Notes: a model not told the origin generated them from the letters alone. Shown: positions 18,526 through 26,853, counted from the stretch's first letter. The stretch is 64,000 nucleotides of DNA from an uncultured Verrucomicrobiota bacterium (GCA_903916195.1 CAIWVP010000013.1:1-64000); one strand, 5' to 3'. Translations and numbers: made by a program.

Positions 18526-19626
18526 GTGCCGCGGGTCATCCTCCATCTCGACATGGACGCCTTCTACGCGTCCGTGGAGCAGCGCGACCGGCCCGAACTT
18601 CGAGGGTTGCCGGTCATCGTGGGCGGTTCCAGCGAGCAGCGCGGCGTCGTCTGCGCGGCGAGCTACGAGGCGCGGAAATTCGGAGTGCGCTCCGCCATGC
18701 CCAGCCGGATCGCCGCCCGGTTGTGCCCGCTCGGGGTCTTCATCCGGCCGCGCATGGACGCCTACCGCGACGAATCGCGCGCCATCTTCCGGCTCGTGGC
18801 GGAAACGGGCGTGGTGGTCGAACAGGTCTCGGTCGACGAGGCTTATCTGGAGGCCACGGCGATCGTGGGGCCGTCCGGAGAAGCCGGTGGGGACGGGGAC
18901 TTGCGCGCGGCCGTGCCCATCGCCGAACGGTTGCGCGCGGAGATCCGTGCGCAGCGCGGGTTGACGGCCAGCATCGGCATCGCATCGAACAAGCTGCTGG
19001 CCAAACTCGGAAGCGATTTCAAGAAACCCGACGGCCTCACCCTCATCACCGAGCGCGACAAGGTGACCTTTCTCCGGCCGTTGCCCTGCCGCGCGCTGCA
19101 CGGCGTCGGCGCCGTCACCGCCGAGGTCCTGGCCAAGGCCGGTCTCAACACCGTGGGCGACCTCCAGGACCATCCGGGCGACCTGCGCGCGCTGGTCGGG
19201 TCGTTCGGGCCGGTGCTCAAGCGTTTCGCTTTCGGCGAGGACGACCGTCCGCTCGAGCTCGGCGACGAGGTGAAGAGCATCAGCAGCGAGACGACCTTCG
19301 ACCGTGACACGGCGGATCGTCCGGAACTGCGGGCCTGCCTGCGCGACCAAGCGACGGAGATCGCCGGGAAGCTCCAGCGCCGCCGCCTCGCCGCGCGCAC
19401 GGTGCAGGTGAAGGTCCGCTACGGCGACTTCACCACGCTCACGCGGCAGATCTCGGTGGAGGAGCCGTTGACCGATGCCAAGGAGATCTTCCGGTTCGGC
19501 TGCTGGTTGTTGGCGAGGGAAGACCTCGTCCATCGTCCGCTGCGCCTGCTCGGGCTCGGTGTCAGCGGGCTCGGCGAGATGGCGGCGGTCCAACTCGCGT
19601 TGCCATGGGCGAAGCTGTCGGGCTGA
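18526..19626 (+). CDS. dinB: DNA polymerase IV (Y-family translesion polymerase)
   Basis: Error-prone polymerase that bypasses lesions and extends misaligned ends. The 366-residue product starts at a GTG (VPRVILHLDMDAFYASVEQ), with the catalytic acids in DMDAFYASVE and SVDEAYLE, the YEARKFGVRSAMPS palm/finger segment, a helix-hairpin-helix (LHGVGAVTAEVLAKAGL) and a little-finger domain. The track start at 18415 reads through repeat sequence and is rejected. No SOS (LexA) box was recognised upstream. A clamp-binding motif at the C-terminus is not obvious. Confidence 0.93.
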   Translation: MPRVILHLDMDAFYASVEQRDRPELRGLPVIVGGSSEQRGVVCAASYEARKFGVRSAMPSRIAARLCPLGVFIRPRMDAYRDESRAIFRLVAETGVVVEQVSVDEAYLEATAIVGPSGEAGGDGDLRAAVPIAERLRAEIRAQRGLTASIGIASNKLLAKLGSDFKKPDGLTLITERDKVTFLRPLPCRALHGVGAVTAEVLAKAGLNTVGDLQDHPGDLRALVGSFGPVLKRFAFGEDDRPLELGDEVKSISSETTFDRDTADRPELRACLRDQATEIAGKLQRRRLAARTVQVKVRYGDFTTLTRQISVEEPLTDAKEIFRFGCWLLAREDLVHRPLRLLGLGVSGLGEMAAVQLALPWAKLSG

Positions 19627-19644
19627 GACCGACCAGGCGACCGC

Positions 19645-19699
19645 AGAACCCGCAGGGACGAGGTGTGACGGGTCCCGCGGTTCTCCGGAAAGACCGGAG
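19645..19699. terminator. Two hairpins between convergent genes
   Basis: An imperfect hairpin (agaacccgcagggac / gtcccgcggttct) and a second perfect one (ctccgg-aaaga-ccggag) lie between dinB and the molybdoenzyme gene, which converge here. They may act as a two-way transcription stop; no long T-run is present. Confidence 0.4.
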
Positions 19700-19740
19700 G
19701 CTCCTCACGTCGTCGCCGGCCCGACCCGGCGCCGCGTCGT

Positions 19741-20373
19741 TCAGGAGAAGCGGTCGTCGGTCCAGGGATCGGCGGTGTTCGAGTAGCCGCGCACCTCCCA
19801 GAAGCCGAGGATGTCGCGGTCGAGGAAGGTGATCTCGCGGATCCATTTCGCGCCCTTCCATGCATAGCGCTTGGGGACGATGACACGGGCCGGGCCGCCA
19901 TGTTCGCGGGGCAGGGGAGCGCCGTTCCATGAGTGGGCGATGAGCACGTCGTCGTCCATCATCACGTCGAGCGGGTTGTTGGTGGAATAGCCGTCGTAGC
20001 TCTTGAAGAAGACGTGGGTGGCGCTGTCCTTGGGCCGGACGAGGTCGGTGAGCGTGAAGAACGAGACGCCTTCCCACGCCATATCGAACTGGCTCCAGGT
20101 GGTCACGCAGTGGAAATCGCTCACGTCCTTGGACTGCGGTAGCGCGAGGAAGGCATCCCATGAGAGCGTGACCGGGTTCTCGACGTGGCCGCCGATCTTG
20201 AGCTGCCATCGGTCGGGCGCCACCTCCGGCTTCACGCCGAGGTCGAGCACCGGAAAGTTCTCGACCTGGCGTTGTCCCGGAGGCAGCCGGTCGGACGAGC
20301 GGACGGTCGGCTTGGCGAGGCCGGATTGCTTGCGGGCCCAGCGTTCTTTGGCCGCGATGTATGCTTCTTTCAC
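19741..20373 (-). CDS. Sulfite-oxidase-like molybdopterin oxidoreductase
   Basis: A 210-residue protein of the sulfite oxidase/YedY (MsrP) molybdenum domain family. It has the N-terminal NFPVLDLGVKPEVAPDRWQLKIGG, the cysteine that ligates molybdenum in DFHCVTTWSQFDMAWEGV, and GPARVIVPKRYAWKGAKWIREI near the cofactor. No Tat or Sec signal is visible, so it may be cytosolic, unlike MsrP. The start is uncertain: GTG at 20373 (VKEAYIAAKERW) or ATG at 20409. moaC, needed to make the cofactor, lies in this window at 27024. Confidence 0.8.
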   Translation of the reverse strand: MKEAYIAAKERWARKQSGLAKPTVRSSDRLPPGQRQVENFPVLDLGVKPEVAPDRWQLKIGGHVENPVTLSWDAFLALPQSKDVSDFHCVTTWSQFDMAWEGVSFFTLTDLVRPKDSATHVFFKSYDGYSTNNPLDVMMDDDVLIAHSWNGAPLPREHGGPARVIVPKRYAWKGAKWIREITFLDRDILGFWEVRGYSNTADPWTDDRFS

Positions 20374-20487
20374 CGCCGCGGAGTGTGGCGGCGGACCGCG
20401 GGAACGCAAGACGACCGAAATAAGGCTTGCACCGGATTTGGCGGACCGTTAACTACGCCGCTCCTTTAAGACGAAAGGCAAAATTTT

Positions 20488-20757
20488 ATGGCTCGTATCT
20501 GTCCTATCTCCGGCAAGCGCCCCATCAAGGGCAACCACATCTGGCGCTCCGGTAAGGCGAAGAAAAAAGGCGGCATCGGTACCCACGTGACCGCCATCAC
20601 CAAGCGCCGGTTCTTCCCGAACCTGCAGAAGGTGAAGGTCCTCCTGCCCAACGGCCAGGTGAAGCGCCTCCGCGTCGCGGTGAGCGTCATCAAGAAGGGC
20701 CAGCTCAAACTGGCGCCGTTGCGCACGTGGAAGAAGCCCGAGGCGAAGGCGGCCTGA
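20488..20757 (+). CDS. rpmB: 50S ribosomal protein L28
   Basis: L28 is a small protein of the 50S subunit. The 89-residue product begins MARICPISGKRPIKGNHI and contains KRRFFPNLQKVKV and the VSVIKKGQL segment of the family. It is a single-gene transcript: a strong terminator follows 23 nt after the stop. Confidence 0.97.
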   Translation: MARICPISGKRPIKGNHIWRSGKAKKKGGIGTHVTAITKRRFFPNLQKVKVLLPNGQVKRLRVAVSVIKKGQLKLAPLRTWKKPEAKAA

Positions 20758-20780
20758 GCCGTCGACATCGGTCTGCAAAG

Positions 20781-20813
20781 AAGGCGCAGTCCTTGAAGGG
20801 CTGTGCCTTTTTT
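20781..20813 (+). terminator. Intrinsic terminator after rpmB
   Basis: A 9-bp stem (aaggcgcag / ctgtgcctt, one G-T pair) with extra inner pairing, followed by a run of six to seven T residues. Placed 23 nt after the rpmB stop. Confidence 0.88.
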
Positions 20814-20897
20814 CGTGCCTTCGGACGGATGACCGCCCGGGATGCCGATCTCGGCACCACGGTTGCGGCCTCCCGGTCCCGCCCGTAGTCTGCGGCC

Positions 20898-22118
20898 ATG
20901 GTCCATGACCCGTCCCATGATGCGCTGCTCCAGAAGGTCTGGGACGGCGGACGCATCGACCGCGCCGAAGCATCGCGTCTCTGGCAGCTCCCGCTCGAGG
21001 AGCTCGGCGCGCTGGCCGACCGCCGCCGGCGACTCGTGAAGGCCCCGGCTTTCGGCGGCCGCGGCGCCGATATCGTCACCTATATCGTCGACCGCAACGT
21101 CAACTACACCAACGTCTGCGACGTCTACTGCAAGTTCTGCGCGTTCTGGCGCACCGAGAAGGACGCCGACAGCTACGTCATCACCCTCGACGAGCTGGAC
21201 CGCAAGATCGAGGAGACCCTCGCGCTCGGCGGCACGCAGATGCTGATGCAGGGCGGCCACCATCCGAAGCTCACCAAGCAGTGGTACCTCGACCTGCTCG
21301 GCCACGTGCGCGCGAAGTTCCCGGGCTTCAACATCCACGGCTTCAGCCCGAGCGAGTTCATCCATTTCCAGGAGGTCTTCGGTGAACCGGTCGAGCAGAT
21401 CCTCCGCGATTTCGTGGCCGCCGGTTACGGATCGTTGCCCGGCGGCGGCGGCGAGATCCTCGTGGACCGCGTGCGCAAGAAGATCTCGCCGCTCAAGGCG
21501 GACACCGCCGAGTGGATGGGCGTGATGGACGTCGCGCACCGCCTCGGCTTGGCGAGCACGGCGACGATGATGTTCGGCCACGTCGAGACCCTCGATGAGC
21601 GCATCGAGCACCTGGACGTCGTCCGCGGGCAGCAGGACCGGTCGCTGGCCCGGATGCGGGATGCCCGGAGCGGGCTGTGGGACGCCGGAGCGTCGCCCCT
21701 CCAGCAGGCCGCGGCCTATGCCGGGGCGCTGGAGAACGGCACGGTCGATGGTGGCGCGTTCACCGCGTTCATCTGCTGGACCTTCCAACCCGAGAACACG
21801 GTGCTCAAGGCGCCGACGGTCGGCGCCCACGAGTATCTCAGGACGCAGGCGCTCGGCCGGATCTACTTGGACAACATCCCGAACATCCAGAGCTCATGGG
21901 TCACCCAGGGCCAGGAGATCGGGCAGGTCGCGCTGACCTACGGGGCGAACGACCTCGGCTCGATCATGATCGAGGAGAACGTGGTGAGCAGCGCCGGCAC
22001 GACCTTCCGGATGGGTGTCTCCGACATGCGCCGTCTCATCGCCGACCTCGGCCACGAACCGCGCCAGCGCGACAACTGGTACCGCGAAGCGGGACGGGGA
22101 GATGGGTCCCGGGTCTAA
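20898..22118 (+). CDS. mqnC: Cyclic dehypoxanthine futalosine synthase (futalosine menaquinone pathway)
   Basis: A radical SAM enzyme that cyclises dehypoxanthine futalosine in the alternative menaquinone pathway. The 406-residue product has DRNVNYTNVCDVYCKFCAFWR with the CxxxCxxC cluster site, GGTQMLMQGGHHP, FGHVET, AFICWTFQPENT and the C-terminal SSAGTTFRM. Between the helix ending in LDVVRGQQ and GGAFTAFICW there is an extra stretch of roughly 40 residues (about 243-285) where the family normally has only a few. The other mqn genes are not in the window. No ribosome-binding site is obvious at the ATG. Confidence 0.9.
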   Translation: MVHDPSHDALLQKVWDGGRIDRAEASRLWQLPLEELGALADRRRRLVKAPAFGGRGADIVTYIVDRNVNYTNVCDVYCKFCAFWRTEKDADSYVITLDELDRKIEETLALGGTQMLMQGGHHPKLTKQWYLDLLGHVRAKFPGFNIHGFSPSEFIHFQEVFGEPVEQILRDFVAAGYGSLPGGGGEILVDRVRKKISPLKADTAEWMGVMDVAHRLGLASTATMMFGHVETLDERIEHLDVVRGQQDRSLARMRDARSGLWDAGASPLQQAAAYAGALENGTVDGGAFTAFICWTFQPENTVLKAPTVGAHEYLRTQALGRIYLDNIPNIQSSWVTQGQEIGQVALTYGANDLGSIMIEENVVSSAGTTFRMGVSDMRRLIADLGHEPRQRDNWYREAGRGDGSRV

Positions 22119-22124
22119 GGTCCG

Positions 22125-22227
22125 AAGTCTCAAGTCGAAGGTTCTGTCGCGTCACGTCTCACGGAGCTTGGTCTTGCACCTTGGCTCTTGGTTCGACCTT
22201 CGACCTTCGACCTTCGACCCGAGACTT
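22125..22227. repeat. Inverted repeat carrying a heptamer tandem array
   Basis: An 18-bp arm at 22125-22142 (aagtctcaagtcgaaggt) is repeated inverted at 22210-22227 with two mismatches. Within the right side lie four tandem copies of ttcgacc (22192-22219). The element fills the gap between the convergent mqnC and peptidase genes and could act as a terminator structure or a REP-like element. Confidence 0.65.
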
Positions 22228-24310
22228 ACTTCTTCAGATACTCCGCCAGCCAAGCGAAGATCGTCTGGTGCCAGAGCTCGCTGTTCTGCGGCTTGAGCAC
22301 CCAGTGGCCCTCGTCGGGGAAGTAGAGCAGCTTGGACGGCACGCCCTGCCTTTGCAGCGCGGTGAAAAGATCCAGCCCCTGCGCGATGGGCACGCGGAAA
22401 TCGAGCTCGTTGTGGACGACGAGGTTCGGCGTCTTGAACCGCTTCGCGAAGCGGTGCGGCGAGTGGTCGCTGAACTTCGGGTTCTCCCAGGGCAGACCGT
22501 GGTCCCATTCGTCGAACCATAGCTCCTCGGTCGTGCCGTACATCGTGTCGAAGTTGTACACGCCGCAGTGCGTGACCAGCGTCTTGAACTTGTCCGTGTG
22601 GCCCTGGAACCAGTTCATCATGTAGCCGCCGAACGAAGCGCCGGCGGATGCCATCCGGGTCGTGTCCACGTACGGCTGCTTCTCTAGCTGCGCGAGGCAC
22701 GCCATCAGGTCGTCCACCACCTTGCCGCCCCAGTCGCCGGAGATCTCGTCGGTGAACTTCTGGCCGAATCCCGTGGATCCGCGCGGGTTGGGCATCGCGA
22801 CCACGTAGCCCTGCGCCGCCCAGACCTGCGGGTTCCAGCGGTAGGACCATGCATCCATGAAGGCGCCCTGCGGGCCGCCATGGACCCAGAAGATGAGCGG
22901 CCACTTCTTCGCCGGATCGAAGCCGGGCGGCCTCAGGATCCACATCTGCACCGGCGTGCCACCAGCACCCGGAACCGTGATCGTTTCCGGGCGCGCCAGA
23001 TCGAGCTGTGCGACGAGCGCATCGTTCACATGCGTCAACGCCTTCGCTCCGGCGCCGTCCAGCGACGCGCGGAAGATCTCGGCCGGAGCGCCCATGTGGT
23101 GGCGGGTGAAGACGACCGACTTGCCGTCCGGCGTCGCGTCCGCCTCGCCGGAGACGCCGCCGGTGGCGAGCGGTCTCACGTCTTCGCCGACGGTGGAGAC
23201 GGTCCACAACGCCTTGGTGCCCTCGTCCTCGGCGGCGATGACGATCGTCTTCGATCCGGGGATCCAGGTGATGTCCTCGACGGTGGAATCGAAGCCGGCG
23301 GTCAGGCCGCGGCTCGCGCCGGTCGCGCGGTCGAGCAGCATCAGCTGCCAGCGATCGGCCTCGAAACCCGGACGGGCCTGCGCGCGGTACGCGATGGACT
23401 TGCCGTCGGGCGAGTACCGGGGGCATCCGTCCGCGGCGGGATTCTTCGTGAGCTGGCGTCGCGCTCCGGACTTCAGGTCCACGGCCCACAGGTCATGGTC
23501 GGTGCTCCAGGCCTCGCTGTGCGGCGGCGTGGGCGTGGCGGTGTAGGCCAGCTCCGCGCCGTCGGGGGAGAAGGCGAACTCGTCGCCGGCGCTGAAGGTG
23601 TCGGACGTCGGGACGGCGTCGCGGTCGCCGGGCGTGAGGTCGCGTGGTTCGCCGGCGACGGCACCTGCCGCGACGGGCACGACGAACAGGTGCTGGCGCT
23701 TGTCGTCGACCCAGGAATCCCAGTGCCGATAGAGCAGCTTCGTGATGACGCGGGCCTTCACCTTGCTCTGCTCGCGGGCTTCGAGCTTGTCCTTGTTCGC
23801 CTTGTCGGAACGGGCGAACGGCTGGTCGGAGAACTCCGCGAACACGGCGGAGACGAAGGCGATGTTCTTGCCGTCGGGCGACCAGACCGGTTGCGTGGCC
23901 TCGGTGGAGACCGAGGTGAGCTTGCGCGCCTCGCCGCCATCGGACGGGATGACCCAGACCTGGAAGTCGCCGCCACGGTTCGATTCGAAGGCGATCCACC
24001 GGCCGTCCGGCGACCAGGTCGGATGCCGGTCGTGCTTGGGCGAGCTGGTGAGCCGGCGCGGTGCGCCGCCGTCCGCCGGGACGAGCCAGATGTCGCTGTC
24101 GGTCTTGTTCGCGGCCTTGTCCACGTCGGTGGCGACGTAGGCCACCCACTTGCCATCCGGCGATGCCTGCGGGCTGGAGAGCCGGTGGCACGCGACGAGG
24201 TCATCGAAGGTCATCGGCCTTGGCGCGGCGATGGCGGAGAAGACCGTTGCGGACCCGAGCGCGACCCTCAGGACGGCGCTGCGGACGGAGGAGATGCCGG
24301 GGCGGATCAT
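22226..24310 (-). CDS. Secreted S9 family prolyl oligopeptidase / dipeptidyl-peptidase
   Basis: A 694-residue serine peptidase. Signal-like N-terminus MIRPGISSVRSAVLRVALGSATVFSAIAA; beta-propeller with repeated WSPDGKxIAF motifs (residues about 40-400); C-terminal alpha/beta-hydrolase with the nucleophile in GASFGGYM, acid in HNELDFRVP and histidine in PDEGHWV. Such enzymes cleave short peptides after proline or acylated residues, in the periplasm or outside. The ATG at 24310 is preferred over the longer track start because it places the signal at the N-terminus. Confidence 0.9.
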   Translation of the reverse strand: MIRPGISSVRSAVLRVALGSATVFSAIAAPRPMTFDDLVACHRLSSPQASPDGKWVAYVATDVDKAANKTDSDIWLVPADGGAPRRLTSSPKHDRHPTWSPDGRWIAFESNRGGDFQVWVIPSDGGEARKLTSVSTEATQPVWSPDGKNIAFVSAVFAEFSDQPFARSDKANKDKLEAREQSKVKARVITKLLYRHWDSWVDDKRQHLFVVPVAAGAVAGEPRDLTPGDRDAVPTSDTFSAGDEFAFSPDGAELAYTATPTPPHSEAWSTDHDLWAVDLKSGARRQLTKNPAADGCPRYSPDGKSIAYRAQARPGFEADRWQLMLLDRATGASRGLTAGFDSTVEDITWIPGSKTIVIAAEDEGTKALWTVSTVGEDVRPLATGGVSGEADATPDGKSVVFTRHHMGAPAEIFRASLDGAGAKALTHVNDALVAQLDLARPETITVPGAGGTPVQMWILRPPGFDPAKKWPLIFWVHGGPQGAFMDAWSYRWNPQVWAAQGYVVAMPNPRGSTGFGQKFTDEISGDWGGKVVDDLMACLAQLEKQPYVDTTRMASAGASFGGYMMNWFQGHTDKFKTLVTHCGVYNFDTMYGTTEELWFDEWDHGLPWENPKFSDHSPHRFAKRFKTPNLVVHNELDFRVPIAQGLDLFTALQRQGVPSKLLYFPDEGHWVLKPQNSELWHQTIFAWLAEYLKK

Positions 24311-24408
24311 CGCGTCGACATTCCTTTGGGTCCGTCCGCGCGGCAAGCACCCGGATCGGGCGGGGCCGAGGCGCGCGGCGCCCGACGCGCGCCACCGTGC
24401 TGGTCAGC

Positions 24409-24450
24409 GGCGACGGCGATGGCGATGGCGATGGCGATGGCGATGGCGGT
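24409..24450. repeat. Hexanucleotide repeat (GGCGAT)n
   Basis: Five perfect copies of ggcgat flanked by one variant copy on each side (ggcgac, ggcggt). It lies between the S9 peptidase start and the sigma/kinase remnant. Read on the minus strand it would encode a Pro-Ser run beyond the second stop of the remnant; nothing suggests this is translated. Confidence 0.8.
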
Positions 24451-24482
24451 GGTCGGACGAGCGGTCCCGGGCCGACCGCCTG

Positions 24483-24863
24483 CATCTCGCGGAACAGCCA
24501 GGCTTAGGCGTAGGCCCACCAGCGCTTCGCCGTCGGCTCGGACACGTTCATGACCTTCGCCGCCTGCTCGGTCGTGAGGCCGACGAAGTAAAGCAGCTTC
24601 ACCAGCTCGGCCTTCGGCGGATCCACGGTGGCCAAGCGGTCCAGGGCCTTGTTCAACGCGAGCAACTGCTCGTCGTCCACCGGGCCGGGGCGTTCCAAGA
24701 AGGTCTGCGCCTCGCCGCTCGCCTGGAGCAGGGCCTCGATGCGGGCGCGCAGCCCGGGGTTGCCGGCTGAGGCTTATTTCAGATAGGCGGCGCGCTGGGC
24801 GGGCGTCTCCCACGGGAGCGCGGCGGCGAAGATCGTCTCTTCGGAGCCGGCGGGATCGTTCAT
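24483..24863 (-). pseudogene. Chimeric remnant: kinase N-terminus joined to ECF sigma factor C-terminus
   Basis: From the ATG at 24863 the minus frame reads MNDPAGSEETIFAAALPWE...AQRAAYLK, a TAA (24774-24776), then ASAGNPGLRARIEALLQAS, the N-terminal helical region typical of verrucomicrobial and planctomycetal Ser/Thr kinases. It continues without a frame change into DEQLLALNKALDRLATVDP and LTTEQAAKVMNVSEPTAKRWWAYA, the region-4 helix-turn-helix end of a verrucomicrobial ECF sigma factor, then a second TAA (24504-24506) followed in frame by AWLFREM, the usual end of that family. The kinase domain and sigma region 2 are missing. It looks like the scar of a deletion between two sigma-kinase gene pairs plus nonsense changes. 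Confidence 0.65.
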
Positions 24864-24979
24864 GGGCGAGGGCGAGGGCATACCGTCCTTACAAGCGTGA
24901 AGCCGCCGTGAAAGGGATCACGGGTTCTTCCGGAAAGATTTTTGATCCCATCCGGTGCTGGTTTGCGCATAAGGGGATC

Positions 24980-25201
24980 ATGTCCGACACCCCCGTCACC
25001 TCCGAGTTCAAGTTCTACTGTTCCCACTGCGATCAACCGCTGAAGTGCGAGGTGCGCTTCGCCGGACGACAAATCCAGTGCCCCGGCTGCCAAGTCCTGA
25101 TCCGCATCCCGAATCCGCCCTCGGGCACAGGTTTCACCCACATCTCGCCCGAATCCGGCCGGACATGGGACACGCATGTCCCCACCAAGAAGAAGGAGTA
25201 G
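24980..25201 (+). CDS. Small zinc-ribbon protein, function unknown
   Basis: A 73-residue protein with two CxxC knuckles, FYCSHCDQPLKC and QCPGCQVLIRIP, that should bind one zinc ion. A Lys-rich C-terminus (TKKKE) follows. A purine-rich aagggga lies just upstream of the ATG and supports this start over the longer track ORF. Similar short zinc ribbons are common in PVC genomes, often annotated only as hypothetical. It lies intact between two gene remnants. Confidence 0.65.
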   Translation: MSDTPVTSEFKFYCSHCDQPLKCEVRFAGRQIQCPGCQVLIRIPNPPSGTGFTHISPESGRTWDTHVPTKKKE

Positions 25202-25242
25202 CCACGGCGTGACCGGGGACGGCGGGTTGCGGTGCGGCCGTC

Positions 25243-25434
25243 CGCGCCCGCTTCGCGGACACCGATGCGCCCGCTTCTCTGCCGCCGGAGCGACGGCAGG
25301 CCGCGTTGGCGCAGGTGACGATGCGGCCCTTCGGCCGTCCGGAAGAAGTGGCGGTCGCGGTTTGCTTTTTGGCGGGCGCAGAGGCCGGCCACATCACCGG
25401 AGCCGTGCTGAACATCGACGGCGGCATCCTGTGA
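25243..25434 (+). pseudogene. C-terminal fragment of a FabG-like short-chain dehydrogenase
   Basis: In frame with the TGA at 25432, the sequence reads RARFADTDAPASLPPERQ, then MRPFGRPEEVAVAVCFLA, then AGHITGAVLNIDGGIL, which is the last ~60 residues of a 3-oxoacyl-ACP reductase type SDR (family pattern: GfidTdm...lgRfGrPeEiA...fLaSd.a.yitGqvl.vdGG). The Rossmann fold and catalytic Ser-Tyr-Lys are absent upstream, where the frame enters unrelated sequence after the zinc-ribbon gene. It is not in the ORF track because it has no start. Confidence 0.7.
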
Positions 25435-25720
25435 CGGCCCGGCCGGGTGCGGTCAGAATTCGCGGAAAAGGCAGCCAGGGCAGAATCGCGTTTGCTCTGA
25501 TGAAGACATGGGCCGGAGAGAGAGAATATGTTCCACAGTGCAGATGTTGTTTAGCTGCATCGCACGTCGTCGATCGGCAGGCGCCTCTTCCTGCCCAGCT
25601 AGGTCCGACTCGGCGACAATAGCACAACTCCGCAAAACGATCCGCCACATCGCATCGCCGCCGTGCTGCCCGGCCGCATACGTTGACGCTCCCGCGGGCG
25701 GCCCGTACGTTCCCGTCGCC
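25435..25720. other. Non-coding gap
   Basis: I see no gene or clear structure in these 286 bases between the SDR fragment and the IscA-type gene. They are somewhat richer in A/T than their surroundings. The track ORFs are unnatural over-extensions. Confidence 0.4.
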
Positions 25721-26116
25721 ATGATCGCTGGAAAAATCGGAGCCGCCACCGCCACCGCCGCCTTGCCCAGTTTCCGCACGGGCGACGAGCGGCTCATCAA
25801 GCTGACCGGCGACGCGGGCAAGAAGGTCACCTCGCTGCTCACGCGTCAGGGCCGTCCGCAGGGCGTGCTGCGCGTGGCGGTCGTGGGCGGCGGCTGCTCC
25901 GGGCTCCAGTACAAGATGGATCTGCAGGACCAGCCGCAGAACCGCGACATCCTCGTCGAGAGCGCCGGCGTGCGCGTGGTCGTCGATCCCAAGAGCGCGT
26001 TGTACGTGACCGGATCCGAGCTGGATTACGTGGACGCCCTGACCGAGGGCGGCTTCAAGGTGAAGAATCCGAACGCCGCGACGAGTTGCTCCTGCGGCGA
26101 GAGCTTCAGCGCGTGA
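25721..26116 (+). CDS. Iron-sulfur cluster assembly A-type protein (IscA/ErpA/HesB family)
   Basis: A 131-residue A-type carrier that receives and delivers Fe-S clusters. The three conserved cysteines are present: one in VVGGGCSGLQYKMDL and two in the C-terminal SCSCGESFSA. An N-terminal extension of about 20 residues precedes the domain. The ATG at 25721 matches family length. It is followed at 109 nt by an HscB-like J-protein gene, which supports a shared role in Fe-S biogenesis. Confidence 0.92.
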   Translation: MIAGKIGAATATAALPSFRTGDERLIKLTGDAGKKVTSLLTRQGRPQGVLRVAVVGGGCSGLQYKMDLQDQPQNRDILVESAGVRVVVDPKSALYVTGSELDYVDALTEGGFKVKNPNAATSCSCGESFSA

Positions 26117-26225
26117 ACCGGCGTCGAGCGGCAGTTTCCCGTGGACGGGTTGTTTGCCTCTGAAGGGGCCGGCATCCCACAGGCCGGCTCCAAGTGTTGT
26201 CGCGAGATCTTCCTCTTTGAGACCC

Positions 26226-26846
26226 ATGACCGACGCTTTCGCCATCCTCTCCGAACCCCGACGTCCTTGGCTCGATGCGGATGTCCTCAAGGCGCGCTAT
26301 CTGCCGCTCGCCACGGCGGTGCATCCGGACCGTGTCCATGGGGCATCCGAATCCGAGAAGGTGGCGGCGGCGGAGCGCTACGCCGCGCTGGACTCCGCCT
26401 TCAACATCCTCCGCGAACCGCGCGAACGTCTGCTCCATCTGCTCGAGCTGGAAGCCGGCGCCAAGCCCGGCGACATCCAGCGGATCCCGCCCGGCACGAT
26501 GGATCTGTTCGTCGAGGTCGGGCAGACCTGCCGCGACGCCGACGCCTTCCTCGCCAAGAAATCCACCGCCACCTCGCCGATGCTGAAGCTGCGGCTCATG
26601 CAGGAAGGCCTGGAGTGGGCGGACACGCTGCAAGGGCTTCAGAACCGCGTGAACGCACGACGCGACGAACTCACCGCCGAACTGAGGGCGATGAACGCGG
26701 CCTGGGATGCCGCGCCGCCGGTGGGTTCGCTGGACCGCGCTTCCGCGCTTCCGCTGGAACGCCTCGAACAGATCTACCGCGCGATGAGCTACGTGGCGCG
26801 CTGGACGGAGCAGTTGTCCGAGCGCGTGGTCCAGTTGGCGATCTGA
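26226..26846 (+). CDS. hscB: HscB-like J-domain co-chaperone
   Basis: A 206-residue protein with a divergent J-domain at the N-terminus (AILSEPRRPWLDADVLKARYLPLATAVHPDRVHG; the HPD motif is intact) and a long helical C-terminal region (YAALDSAFNILREPRERLLHLLELE onward) as in HscB/Jac1. HscB recruits an Hsp70 to transfer Fe-S clusters from the scaffold. Position next to the IscA-type gene supports this. No hscA is seen in the window. Confidence 0.78.
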   Translation: MTDAFAILSEPRRPWLDADVLKARYLPLATAVHPDRVHGASESEKVAAAERYAALDSAFNILREPRERLLHLLELEAGAKPGDIQRIPPGTMDLFVEVGQTCRDADAFLAKKSTATSPMLKLRLMQEGLEWADTLQGLQNRVNARRDELTAELRAMNAAWDAAPPVGSLDRASALPLERLEQIYRAMSYVARWTEQLSERVVQLAI

Positions 26847-26853
26847 GAGCGTG

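Noticed and set aside
24201-24485. ORF with a Pro-Ser repeat encoded by the GGCGAT array
   Set aside because: It lies beyond the second stop of the sigma remnant and overlaps the peptidase start; no start or domain supports it.
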